NCBI RefSeq assembly: GCF_030936135.1
Contig: NC_082598.1
Coordinates: forward strand, 57,008,347 to 57,072,346
DNA: 64,000 nucleotides
Source: Gavia stellata
Taxonomy: Eukaryota; Chordata; Aves; Gaviiformes; Gaviidae
Reading direction: 5' to 3'
A program made the position numbers and the translations under genes. Below, piece after piece: positions 38,301-48,600 of this stretch. The notes under the pieces are model-generated. The model was given only the letters and a program-made list of their open reading frames with translations, searched no databases and had not been told where the DNA came from. Position 1 is the first letter of the stretch; the number at the start of each line of letters is the position of its first letter.

Positions 38301-41300
38301 GTTGTACAAATATCTTAACATCTGTATTATGAAAATACATCAAAATATGTTTTGAGCCTAATAAAGCCATGCAATTTGATTTTTATTTACTTTTTTTTAA
38401 GTCCCCCTGGCCCCTCTTTTCTCCCTCTACCCTTTTCTCACCTCTGGAAAGAGGTAGGGCTTAGTAGTGCAAGTGACATGAGCTCTGCTTCAAAACCAAT
38501 TTTATAGTGGGAAAAACTTCTGTGGCAAGACTGCATGAGAGTCTTGCTCAGCACAATCTGTGTACTTAGTTTTATGAGGATGTATACACAGAAAAGAATT
38601 AAGGAAACAACAGCTGTGTCTCTATTTCCCAGGACAATAAAATGATATGACGAGGTTGCCTACTACCGGTATTTCTGAAATTACTGTATGAGAGTGATAG
38701 CTAAGCTGGTGTCTGTTGCCAGGAAGAGCTCTGAGCGAAGTTGGTATTTGCATTTTGATTTTGCAAGTTGTTTTGCCAAATTTGCCTTATGGCGTTTGAA
38801 AACAAATGGAATTCTTGGAGAAGATGCTGTCAGTCAGATTCAGAGAAACAATCTCTAAAATCAAGATAATTACTTACGAACATTAATATGTGACAAATGT
38901 CCAATTTGTAACTTCTTCAATGAAGATCATCATCTTCAGTGGATTTCTGTATAATAATAGCAATATAGGAGTCCAGAAGTAGGTTAATATGGCTAGCTTT
39001 GAAATAAGATGGTGAGTTACTTTATTGAAATGGTTATTAATCCATCTCTGCTTTGTTTGCTTGTTTTGTAAATCACATAATTGGGGATTAACAGCAATTT
39101 CTGTATGGATTACACTAAACAAAAGTAGTAAACCAAAATGTTTTCCTACTGTTTTAAAAACTTCAATGTAGTTCAGTCTTCTTTATTTTTCCAAGGCCTT
39201 TTTAAACAAGAAAAGCATAACTTTTTACAGTAATATTTGATTTACTGGTGCTAGGCATGAGACGATTCTTGGATCAGATGCTTATCTGATTTCGGCAATC
39301 CAATTGAAATTGTTCTGTAGATTCACCGTGAGCAGCTGAGAATGCTGTATTTATTTGCTTTTCATGTATGACCCTTGAGCCCTGGTGTTCCGCAGCTTAC
39401 AAACGATATATTTTTGTTAGCTTTCACCAAGGGTTGTCCTAAAAAACTGGCTTTCAGTTTCATTTTTACCTAAATTATAAGAGCTCTGGGATGATGTTGC
39501 TTTATTTCTGTTCTCTAGGGAATGATCAGTTTTCTAAGCAATTATACCTTGATTCCTACAGTTACCATCCAAATTTTATGACTTGCATCTGAAAGCTTCT
39601 TGCAGGCAGTGGGTTGAAACGGCTCTTGTTGATGGAAGTGCCAGAGTTTAACTCTTTATTAAAATGTTATTTATCACTTACATAACTGGACTTCCTGGAT
39701 TGGGTTTAAAAAAGATCATTATAGTGGCACTTCCACTTTGCTTTAGGGTGTGAATAATAATGAAGTCTTCAATGGCTATGTGTCTGGAAAGTATCATACA
39801 ATAAATATGAGGAGACTTGACTAGCTGATTGTAATTGTAATTACCAAAAGTAAGATAAGCTGAAGAGTTGTTTTTCATTACCTCATTCCATTTCTGTTCT
39901 CTCTCTGAGGTTAGCTTTGTTACGCTTTCCATTAGTTGTAACTGTTTAAAATTAATAGAAGAACAACAAAAGCTCTGTTCTCCATCTGGGAGAAACCACT
40001 ATTCCATTTTTAAAATACAATGTAGAACACTTGTTATCAAGTGTAACAGTGCCTCTTAGAATTGCTTTCCAAAATACTTCTTCCTTAACTGAATTAATTT
40101 ATTTCTGCCTGTGTTACTATTAGTATATTGAATTAGGTACTAAAATTACACAGTTCATCCTCCTTTTGCTCCTTTAGCTATTACTAATTACTTGTGATTA
40201 CCCTGAGAACATTATAAACACAGCATGCAAGAAAGATGCTTGAAATTTTGTGTCATTTCAAGTGTTCTTCACCAATTCCTATTTTCACACTAAGGACAGA
40301 TATGTGGAGGAGCACTGTTTTTGCATGGCCTTTTCCTGTAATCATGATTTTTTGTTTTCTGCTTAAAGCAGGCACAGCATCACAGAACAGTTGAGGTTGG
40401 AGGGCAGCTCTGGAGATCATCTTGTCTAACCCCCTTGCTCAGAGCAGGGTCAACTAGAGCTGGTTGTCCAGGATCATGTCCAGTCAGGTTTTGAGTGTCT
40501 CCAATGATGGAGACTTCAAAGCCTGTCCTGTCAGAGGATGATCTTCACTGTTCTAAAACATTTGGGAACCTGAACAAAAATTACTTCAGTTCACAAATGC
40601 ATCCTTTTTAAAATTAGCTGGTCCTCATGTAAAAATGTGGTTCGGATATCTTTTTTGTAATATGTGCATTGTAGTCTTACTTAAGAATTTTTCTTTTTTT
40701 TAACTTAAAATTCTAATTTCCGTTGAAGGCCACTTCATCTCACCATCATGCATACTTAATTCAGAAAAGAAATGTACTAGTTACCATATTTGTATAAAAA
40801 CATGAAGTTAAGATGGTAAAAAGGTCTGAGTAAATATATGATTAAAAAAAAAAGTTTTGGATCCAGTGCTAGTATTAAAAAAAAAAAAGTCACAGTGCAA
40901 AGACTTCAATAAAGACCAGGGACAATGTATGCCTGTGCCTGTTTTGCTGTTACCACATAGTCAAAGGTATTTCTGGCTTGCAGTTGCTGGCAAAACAGCT
41001 GTCAGTGGATGAGCTTTTAAGGGCTGCGGGGTGCCTGGTGGAAGGAAGAGCATTGAGGTCCCGTAATGTCTTGTTTAGAGTTCAGTATTCATTGCAAGTT
41101 ACTGTGGGTTGGTTTTTTTTTATTTTTTATGATCACCAACCAAAATGAATCATTCCCTTCCTAGGAAATAGCAGATAATTAAGAATATTATTTAAATTGT
41201 GTTTTCTGGTTACTGACTGAAATTAGGATTAAAATTGGTCATGTAAACCTTTTTATCCTATTAAGCAAATGGGAATTGCAGATAAAGTCTAAATGGCCAA

Positions 41301-42550
41301 CTGGCAATTCCACCTGCAGGCCTGAGCTCTTAACTAGCTAGCTTTCTGCATTAGCATCATGCTATGAGTAAGCATGCTCAGCATGGAGCCAAGCTCACTT
41401 CTATAGTTCTTGCCTTCTTGTGGCTTGTAAGAAGAAACTTACAGTAGCAAGTAACCTTTCAATTTTATTTTTATAGGTTTCCAGCAAAAACCAAGGCAAA
41501 AATCTGGTAAATTTGCCTCTGATATCCAGTTGGTATCAAAGAGTTCAAGAAGTACCTGGAGTAAAGAAAGCTGCTGGCAAATGCAATATGGAGCTTCTCC
41601 AGCTTCCAGAGTTGATGTCTGCTCCAGGGGAAGAGCTGCAAGACCTCTCTTCAGTTCCTGATGAATTAGAAGAGGAGAATGAAGACAGTCATTTTATAGG
41701 TGGTCCAAGGCCAACTATGACTAAGTTAATGGTAATTTAAGCTTTTTAATGAGTTACTTTTAACAGTAATATTCTGCTTGATTTGGAATAGGTGAAAATT
41801 TATTAGAAGAAAATTTATTAGAAAATTTATTTATCAGAAGCTAAGTCTGACAGCCTTGAATGGTTTAATACAGTTTGCCCATCTTCTGTCTGATGCATTG
41901 ACTTAGAAGTGATTTTACTTTTTTGTTCTGTTATGATATTTGATCAATTCAGGAATTGAGCAAAGATAGGACTGCTGGAAGCCCTATCAATAATTCTGAA
42001 TAATCAAAGTAACTTTTTGTTTAAATTGCAATATTGTATTACTCTCTTAAAAATATTTATATAAAGGATGACAGAAAATGTTGCATTTATGTTTGGCTTC
42101 ATTATTCTATCGTTTCTGTTGGGGTTTTTTGCTATTTGATTAGAGCTTTGAACATCTGGGAACCCTAATGAGTTTTGTTAAAGAAGATTCTCCATCATGG
42201 TCCATAAGTCTTAATATTTCTTGCATAGAGGCTGACAGCATTTCCTAAAGAAAATTAACGGGGCTTTCTTGGGAAAGTGAGAGAAATACATAATTTGAAT
42301 CCCATATAATGTAGTGTCAGCTGCCTGTTTAGTTTCAATTAGGCTGAAAGTATTGTACAGTTTGATCTGATGCCGTTAAAGTCAGTGGGAATTTTGCTAC
42401 CAACTTCAGCGGGTAAAGGATCAGGGTCTTCATTTTTTTTCCCCCCTTTCACATAGGAAAATGGTATTGAAGCAAAGTTTTCTCCTCATCCATGCCCCAG
42501 CTGGACCCTAGACTGGACCAATCTACCATCTGCAGTCAGTCCTGGAGAAG
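34936..42550 (+). CDS. GSTCD: GSTCD, glutathione S-transferase C-terminal domain-containing protein (5' part, four coding exons; continues beyond the window)
   Basis: The coding exons are 34936-35346, 37010-37471, 41477-41731 and 42457-42550. They join in frame to 407 residues plus one base of the next codon. The sequence follows human GSTCD (633 residues) from the start to the region just before its methyltransferase part. Landmarks are EEHLYLGFSHQ, FPLHTSISLFLLSYCDCK, FCRAGLSVVLRHIIQK, LGFKKTCLKACAEVSQW, EPVRVHNDDKIRRQKL, FAEGLYFTLADIVLLPCIHQ, SSWYQRVQEVPGVK and FIGGPRPTM. The ADIVLLPCIHQFL helix and the WYQRVQEVPGV segment resemble the GST C-terminal alpha-helical domain. GSTCD's activity is not established; the family is predicted to combine a GST-C-like region with an S-adenosylmethionine-dependent methyltransferase fold, and that second half is not in this window. 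ATG 34936 is the first AUG downstream of all predicted leader exons, with A at -3. The frame is intact throughout. Confidence 0.96.
35347..37009 (+). other. GSTCD intron after the first coding exon
   Basis: 1.7 kb, about 45 percent of it occupied by an old CR1 fragment (about 35690-36440). The remainder is featureless. Confidence 0.85.
35690..36440 (-). mobile_element. Old, degraded CR1 LINE fragment (endonuclease and RT parts)
   Basis: The right part (about 36200-36440) resembles reverse-complement CR1 endonuclease sequence, for example CTCAGGAGGTTGAACTCCAC and the TTCATGATGGCTAC block. The left part (about 35880-36170) resembles the RT 'fingers/palm' region in reverse, with GTCATTGGTAAAGATAATTA and CCCCTAAAGAGCTCCACTTC. 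No intact frame remains and a deletion between the two parts is likely. Confidence 0.6.
37010..37471 (+). CDS. GSTCD: GSTCD second coding exon (residues 138-291)
   Basis: This exon is 462 nt and phase 0 at both ends. It begins VSQWTRLCEISIPLAVEGFL, contains a basic, charged linker (DDKIRRQKLQQQKAGAK, GKEATEEGKTVE), and ends with the helix FAEGLYFTLADIVLLPCIHQ followed by FL. The acceptor is gacag and the donor GTAAGA. The ATG at 37067 is internal and not a start. Confidence 0.95.
37754..37865. repeat. Diverged direct repeat, copy 1
   Basis: Shares with copy 2 the ordered blocks CCATGA, TTAAAATGGACA, AATATGCATA, AAGTAGGT, AGCATGAAC, TATTTT and AGTGTAC, with roughly three-quarters identity by eye. 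The copies are about 266 bp apart. Confidence 0.75.
37926..37959. repeat. Perfect 11-bp inverted repeat (hairpin, 12-nt loop)
   Basis: ATTTGCAATTT at 37926-37936 and AAATTGCAAAT at 37949-37959. It lies between the two direct-repeat copies. Confidence 0.85.
38020..38127. repeat. Diverged direct repeat, copy 2
   Basis: The partner of the segment at 37754-37865, in the same orientation. It could be an old tandem duplication or two copies of an unnamed interspersed repeat. Confidence 0.75.
40374..40573 (-). mobile_element. CR1 LINE, 3' fragment
   Basis: Begins with ATCACAGAACAGTTGAGGTT and contains CATCTTGTCTAACCCCCTTG, GCTCAGAGCAGGGTCAACTA and a block like GGATCATGTCCAGTCAGG, which is the reverse complement of the CR1 3' region. 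Ends near CTAAAACATTTGGGAACCTG. Antisense to GSTCD. Confidence 0.88.
41477..41731 (+). CDS. GSTCD: GSTCD third coding exon (residues 292-376)
   Basis: This exon is 255 nt and phase 0 at both ends. It encodes VSSKNQGKNLVNLPLISSWY, QRVQEVPGVKKAAGK, an acidic stretch (ELEEENED) and FIGGPRPTMTKLM. The acceptor is ttatag and the donor GTAATT. The stretch right after the splice junction is the least human-like part of the protein so far, and appears one residue shorter than I recall for human. Confidence 0.94.
41732..42456 (+). other. GSTCD intron between third and fourth coding exons
   Basis: 725 bp. It includes a short cluster of GAAAATTTATTA-like units at about 41794-41833 and a possible palindromic ancient repeat at 42362-42432. 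Confidence 0.85.
42457..42550 (+). CDS. GSTCD: GSTCD fourth coding exon (residues 377-407 plus one base)
   Basis: This exon is 94 nt. It encodes ENGIEAKFSPHPCPSWTLDW followed by TNLPSAVSPGE and the first base of a glycine codon. The acceptor is acatag and the donor GTAAGG. The next exon, expected to start the methyltransferase-like half, is not found in the remaining 21.4 kb. Confidence 0.94.
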
Positions 42551-42589
42551 GTAAGGGTTTTTATGTATGTGTGTATGTATTTAACAGTG

Positions 42590-42603
42590 CCGCCTTCTGG
42601 TGA
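42590..42603 (-). promoter_or_regulatory. Weak CTCF-like motif
   Basis: On the minus strand, TCACCAGAAGGCGG matches 12 of 14 positions of the CTCF core. It lies 40 bp into the intron after the fourth GSTCD coding exon. Confidence 0.22.
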
Positions 42604-45600
42604 AGCTACTTAACTGTTTCATAGGAAAATACGTTGTTTTTCGAAGTATTTCAGAGCTCTGTAAAACAAGTAAGCAGTTTTAAATCTGTTTTAGAATTGA
42701 GCCTTTTTGGGACACATGGTGAGATGACTTCCCTCAGGTCATCAACAGCTGATGACCAAACTGTGAATAAAAGCTTGATCTTGATTCCTGAACCATATTT
42801 TTTCCCACTGTTACCCACTTTCCTGAACTTTTCTTCATATCTAGAACAGTAAATTCTGACTACATGGTGTTAATATAATCGACATGAATGTTGTACATGG
42901 ACTGTGTTTCCCAAAGCAGCAGCAGCTGATTTGATTCTGGTGAAAATAATACTCATTAGCAGTTTGGTAGCTGCATATGAGTGAGTCTTCCCTTTTGTGG
43001 CAGTGTTTCCTGCCCTGTAGGTGTTGTTTGATTTGCTTGATTGCAGGGAGGTCTGTTGCCTAGTGGCTATCGTTCTATAGAGAAAAAACTGATTTATCAT
43101 GTTTGTTGTTTTCGTCGGTGTTGTGAATATTGAATACTCTTTCCACCACACAGTAGAGTTTCCTCTAAAAGGTCTTATACATACTGTCAGACAGTAAGAA
43201 GTTAGTGGATGGTAACTCCTTTCTACAGGGAAGAGTAAGATTTGTGTTCTTCTGTGTAAATAAGATAACTTAGATACTGGAGTCAGTCTAGCCTCAGTGG
43301 CATAGAATTTCTGATTTAAAGAATACAGAAATACACATGCAATGTATAGATGCTCTTCAATGACCAATATGTGAAATTCGTCACAGAATATGTTAGGAAT
43401 CACTGAAGAGCTATAGGCACTTGCACAAAATACTCTTTTCTTTTTTTAATATCCAACTGTGTGAATACAAGCATGTATTCCCAGCTACAATATACAGGCT
43501 ATAAAAATAAGACCAAATTTTAAGTTGGGTTCCTCTGTTTTGGATCTGTGTGTAGTTCACAAAGGCATGACAAAACCGTCATGTGTACCATGAGTAGATT
43601 TATAGTTTTATATAAAGTATCCATCCTTCTAACATGAACTGTTTTCCCCTGGTTTTGTCCTGAGGGAACTTTTTACTGGGAAGTTGCACACCCTGCTTTA
43701 ATTATTCATCCTTTCTTTCCCTTAGCATGGAAGAAAAAAAAAAAACAACCCAAAATTGAGTTTGCACCTGTCACATTACATCATGTTTCTTCAGACTTTA
43801 TGTGGATGTTTTGGATATACTTATTGTGTTAGAATAGATTTGTAGTCCGACTGCTGAAATGCTCGGGGAGATACGCATTGAATTTCTGTGAAGTTCCAGT
43901 ATTTTGTCAGAAGTGACTAAACATTTTTGCTTATTTCCAATGCTCAGGTTTTTGGTTGTAAGTTTTAGTTCATACTTTTGTCAAGATACCTCTCTTATTT
44001 GAAAGAAAATTTTGAAAACGATGTGTAGCATACAAAAACATACAATGAATGTGTATTTGGAAATTTTGTGCTGGAAGGAGTCTCTTGGAGTTGGTTTGAC
44101 TGGGAGAAAAATCAACTCCTGCTGCTTCCTGCCTGCATGTGTGCTTGCTCTCTCTTTTTTCACATTTGCTGAAACAGATACTAATGACATCGATATCTGA
44201 AATCAGTTTTCAGTTCAATTTTTGGGAAAATTTGCTAGCTCAACAAGGTTCCAAGAGAGAGCTTTCACCTCCCTCCACCCAAGATCACAGTGATGCTGAT
44301 GCCATTTTCTAAATTAGGGAAACTTCAAATGGTTGTGCTTTTGGTCCAGGAGCAGCAGAGTCACATAGGACAAAAAGAAATTTCCTGATAGGAGAATTGA
44401 TTCTGCTTTTCAGTTGGATACACCTGCATGCTTACCTCTGCTGTTCTAAGTGGTACTGTTCTCTGTTTCCTGATTCTTTTGCTAGTACAGCCTAATCATT
44501 GTTATATGAATTGAATTCTCAATATTTTGCTACTAAATCCTACCTGGCACTCTAAGAAAATAGGCACTGAATCTGGCAGGGTTTTAAACTGGATTTGAGC
44601 AATGCAATTCAAGCTTTCAAACTGATTACCCTTATAAATGGAAAATAAATTTCCTCATACTAATGTTCATAGCAGTTGAGACAAAGTAGAGAACGTTTCA
44701 GTTAAAACTCACTTTGTTTTTTATCCACAGTAAATTTAGTTTGCTGTCAAATCTTAATTTAATGGCATACATGATATATTTTCTTTGCTCTGTCTCAGAT
44801 TAGACAGCTCAGAATTTGTGTTATACGTATGTGGAAGTTCTTGGATTGAATTGTTCAGTCTGTCTGTAAATCTAATTAGACCATATTGATGTCACAGCTA
44901 TTTACTGCAGAAAAGAATAACTGATGATTGCAGTTCTAATGTATTATTTAGATTATACATTTTGAGTTTATTAATTTTTTTTGATAGGGGTTATTTACTT
45001 TTGCAAAACTGAAGATTATGACATCATGATTTGCATTTCATTTGCTTAGTCATATTTCTAAAGCAGAATGAGATAGTTAAACATCTGTTAGTTCTAGCCC
45101 TGACACAATTTTTAAAAGGTATTTGATTGACCAACAATGGCATCATGTTTACATTTTAAATATCCTCCAGCTTTTTAAATTCCTGCCATTATGTCAATTA
45201 CTTCTAAAATATTTGGCTTCTAAAGTTGTGTGTATCCGCCTTGAGACACATGTGAGTATGTAAAGCTTTGTGAGCCTTACATTGCAAAATATCCCAAAAT
45301 ATAGTATCTTAGTGCCCTCTGTAACTGTTGATATACTAGGATATTGTAGGTGTTGAGTTGTTGTTTCAAACTTTCACTTTTGGAAGGAATTTAACACCAA
45401 ATATTTCATTTATTTTAAAATGTATTGTAAATACTGGTTTCTGTTCTAGTTTATTGTATAAAAAACTTGGCCAATACTTTAACTGTGTTTTTTCTAGGCT
45501 TGTTTTTCAAATCTCTGCTTAGATCAGAAATATGTTGGTATTGTCTATTAAATACAGAAGCCAAACCTCTCAACACTTCGTTGTTTCTTCCAAATCACGT

Positions 45601-48600
45601 AGTGTATAAAGACTTACCCCCAAGCACACAAATGAAGTCTGTGTCATCTTCTTGGCTAAACGCATCTCTTGATATTGAAAAATTAATTTGTGCAAAATCC
45701 CAAAAGAATGTAGTATTTCTAAGTTATATTAGGGGTGAATGCTAGAAACTTGTATGCCATTAAAATATTTAATGAAATACTTATTTGCAATATTTGCAGT
45801 AAATACCTCAGTTGTCAGTAGCTACAATCCAGAGGTCCTAACCAAGCTCAGTGCTTGGTTGTGTTGAGCTTTCCATAGAAGTAAAGGTAGACACAGCTGT
45901 AAATATGTACAGATGATAAAAGAAGAGGGTGGCAGGTCAGAATATAAAAGTATAAGTAGTCACAACGTGAGAGCGAAGGAAAATGAGATACTTGCATCAG
46001 CAGTACAGGGAAGTAATCGCATGATGTATGTCAGCATAGAAAATGTTTTCATTTTTTCCCTGACAAGGTGGTGGCTGAAATTTTGGGAAGAGGGGCTTTT
46101 TGAAATGAGAAAGCTGAATGGAAGTATTGTGCTACTGCTGATTAAATGAGGGGTCTGGAAAAGAGAAGGCTTTTATTTAATTAGATTTGTGACGAACAAA
46201 GAAAGGGGGCATCTTTTCTGTGGTTTCACAGTTCGTATTAGGCAGCAGTAGAAAGATTTTTTTTTTTTATCGTTTTTGGAACTAATAAACCTTGGAGTCT
46301 TTGTGTTCCTGGTGCTCTGTGTGTGTGAAACCGTTCCTTGTCTTCAGGTTAATTTCTTTTTAGCTGCCAAGGCTTTGTGGATATTCAGATCAGTTTGACT
46401 GGTTATGATGAGAGGTGCTTCCTTCAGGCTCACCCAAAGCCCACTAAGGGGAGGGGGAAAGTGTGTGTATGTGGGGGCGGGGAGTGATGACCCCTGTTGC
46501 TGCTTTATTATTCTGATGATATATGGGGATGTAAGTCTTTGATACTGTCATTTGTTCATCAAGCGTTGCGTTCACTGTGAAACAAAAAAGGGAGAAATGT
46601 TGTATTTTTTTAACAGGAACCTATGTTTTTTTTCTTTAAAACAGCTTTTTATTTATTTAAGTTTTTTACCCAATTGTGAAATTCAAGAATGAGAAATAAC
46701 TGACGCACAGTCTCACAAACCCTTACTTCTTCTCTCATAAGTTGAAATACATGTTAAGCAGGAAGTACTTAAAAAAAGAAAAGTGCTTTATTTATGGTAT
46801 CTCATTCTGAAATTACTAGTGAGACTGACAGAGTGTGCATGTGATGGTATTTACTTCCAAAGGTAGTGGTTAGCTGTGAACGAATTTATGCTGTTCTTTG
46901 CAAAGCGTGAAACTGCCCACAGAGTGAACATAGCAAGTAGTAAACTACATTCTGTAGGCTTGTGAGTAATGCCCTCTTCTTCATAAAAATATTTTTTCTG
47001 AAATGAAGGAATTGTAGTAGGTCAGAAAAGAGCTCCTGTAGCTGAAATATGACTTACTCTTGGGTGAATGTGCTAAAGACCACTATAGTGAAAACTAGGG
47101 GTGCATGCACAGTGGGAGATAGGGGATTCAGTTACAGAATCTGTGAAGAGTTTGAGGTGGAGGAAATATAGGGAAATAAATGAAGCTAGATCAAAATAAA
47201 TGAATGCATTTTACAAGTGCAGCTTGCTCTTACCAGTTAATGAAAGACATGTAGCACTTTAACTTCGTAGTTGGTTCTAGGCATAGGCCAATTTTTCCTA
47301 GACAAGTACATCTTAATGGCTTGTATAAAAACACAACTCCTAATGAAGCACGTAAAGTATTTTATATACTTCGTTGTTCCTAATAAGAAATTGTTTGCTT
47401 CCTAGTATTGTGTTGATTTGGACAAGTGTTTGACTTCAGGAGGTGAAATTTTCCATGTATGAATTTAAAAAAGCCAATACGGAAAAAGAAAAGGCCTTTG
47501 ACATCTGTGACCGGTGCATAGGTGTAAGAAAGGGTGTTAATCCATTGCAAGGCAAGGCATACCTGCCTGGCTGAAGTGTAGAATGACTCTGATGAAGTTT
47601 GTTTGATTTACGCTTGCTTTGTGATCAGTAGCAAGTTGATGGCCAAATTACATGACTATATAAAACTGTCACAGAAAGGTTAGCCTGAATAAAATGATAC
47701 CCTGATTGATATGTGCTCCTTGTTTGCATTCAGGTCTTCAGATGTTTGAGAAAGTTGCTACATTTTTAGAATGCTTAGCTTTTAAAACAAGACAAAATTT
47801 GGAAAGCCCAACATCTACTATTTGGGGATAAGGCTGTCCCTTAAATGTTTGTTGGGAAGTGATTTGTTACCTTGATTTACAAGCCACAGAATAATTCATA
47901 ATATACTGTAAATGTTTTTTTAGGGGGAAAAAAAATGAGAAGCAGAATTCAGGAAATACAGGTATATAATATTTAAAAGGTTGCCTTTGCGTTGTCATAT
48001 TTTCCTAAATAATTTATGTCAGCTGAGAATTTGATCTTCGGTGCTTTTTCTTTTTTTCTGAGGTCTGCTTTTATTAATAGGAGTATTTTAATATATGCAT
48101 GAATATAAATCTTACTAAAGGTGCCATATTCAGTTATTTATGTACATATAGAGTACAGAATGTTCACATTAGAAATAGAGAGCTTGTCTGAATTACAGAA
48201 AGAATAGTGATATGAGGATGAAGCTCTTCTTACTGTGCCACCTTTCTTTAGGTTTGGTAGTGGTGATAATTTTTTCCCCAAAAGGAAATGCTACTTTTTT
48301 GGGACTGGGACATTGTTTTATTTGTCAAAAATGTTAAGTGACAACATAATTTCTGATGAGTGGTTGTCTCAAATCATTTGGGTATGATAAGGAATTATGG
48401 GTAAACCTAGTATGTGGCTTTGAGAATTGACATCACGATATGTATGGCCAGATGAAGAATAGAAAAATTTCTTAAAATTATTTTTAAACAAACTGCTTAT
48501 GAATTAAGAATATGGAAAGATGGAAATCTCCTATCTTTTTCAGTGTTTTGCTGGGGAAAAAAAAAAAGCTCTTGATGGTATATGTCTGCAGGGGAATTGT

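Larger units (their letters stand above)
37472..41476 (+). other. GSTCD intron between second and third coding exons
   Basis: 4.0 kb intron. It holds a pair of diverged direct repeats (37754-37865 and 38020-38127), a perfect hairpin between them (37926-37959), and a CR1 3' fragment (40374-40573). Confidence 0.85.

Noticed and set aside
42870-43403. 177-codon minus-strand open frame in the large GSTCD intron
   Set aside because: Length is notable but the translation has no recognisable domain or low-complexity structure of a real protein and no nearby promoter or splice context. Without conservation data it cannot be called a gene.
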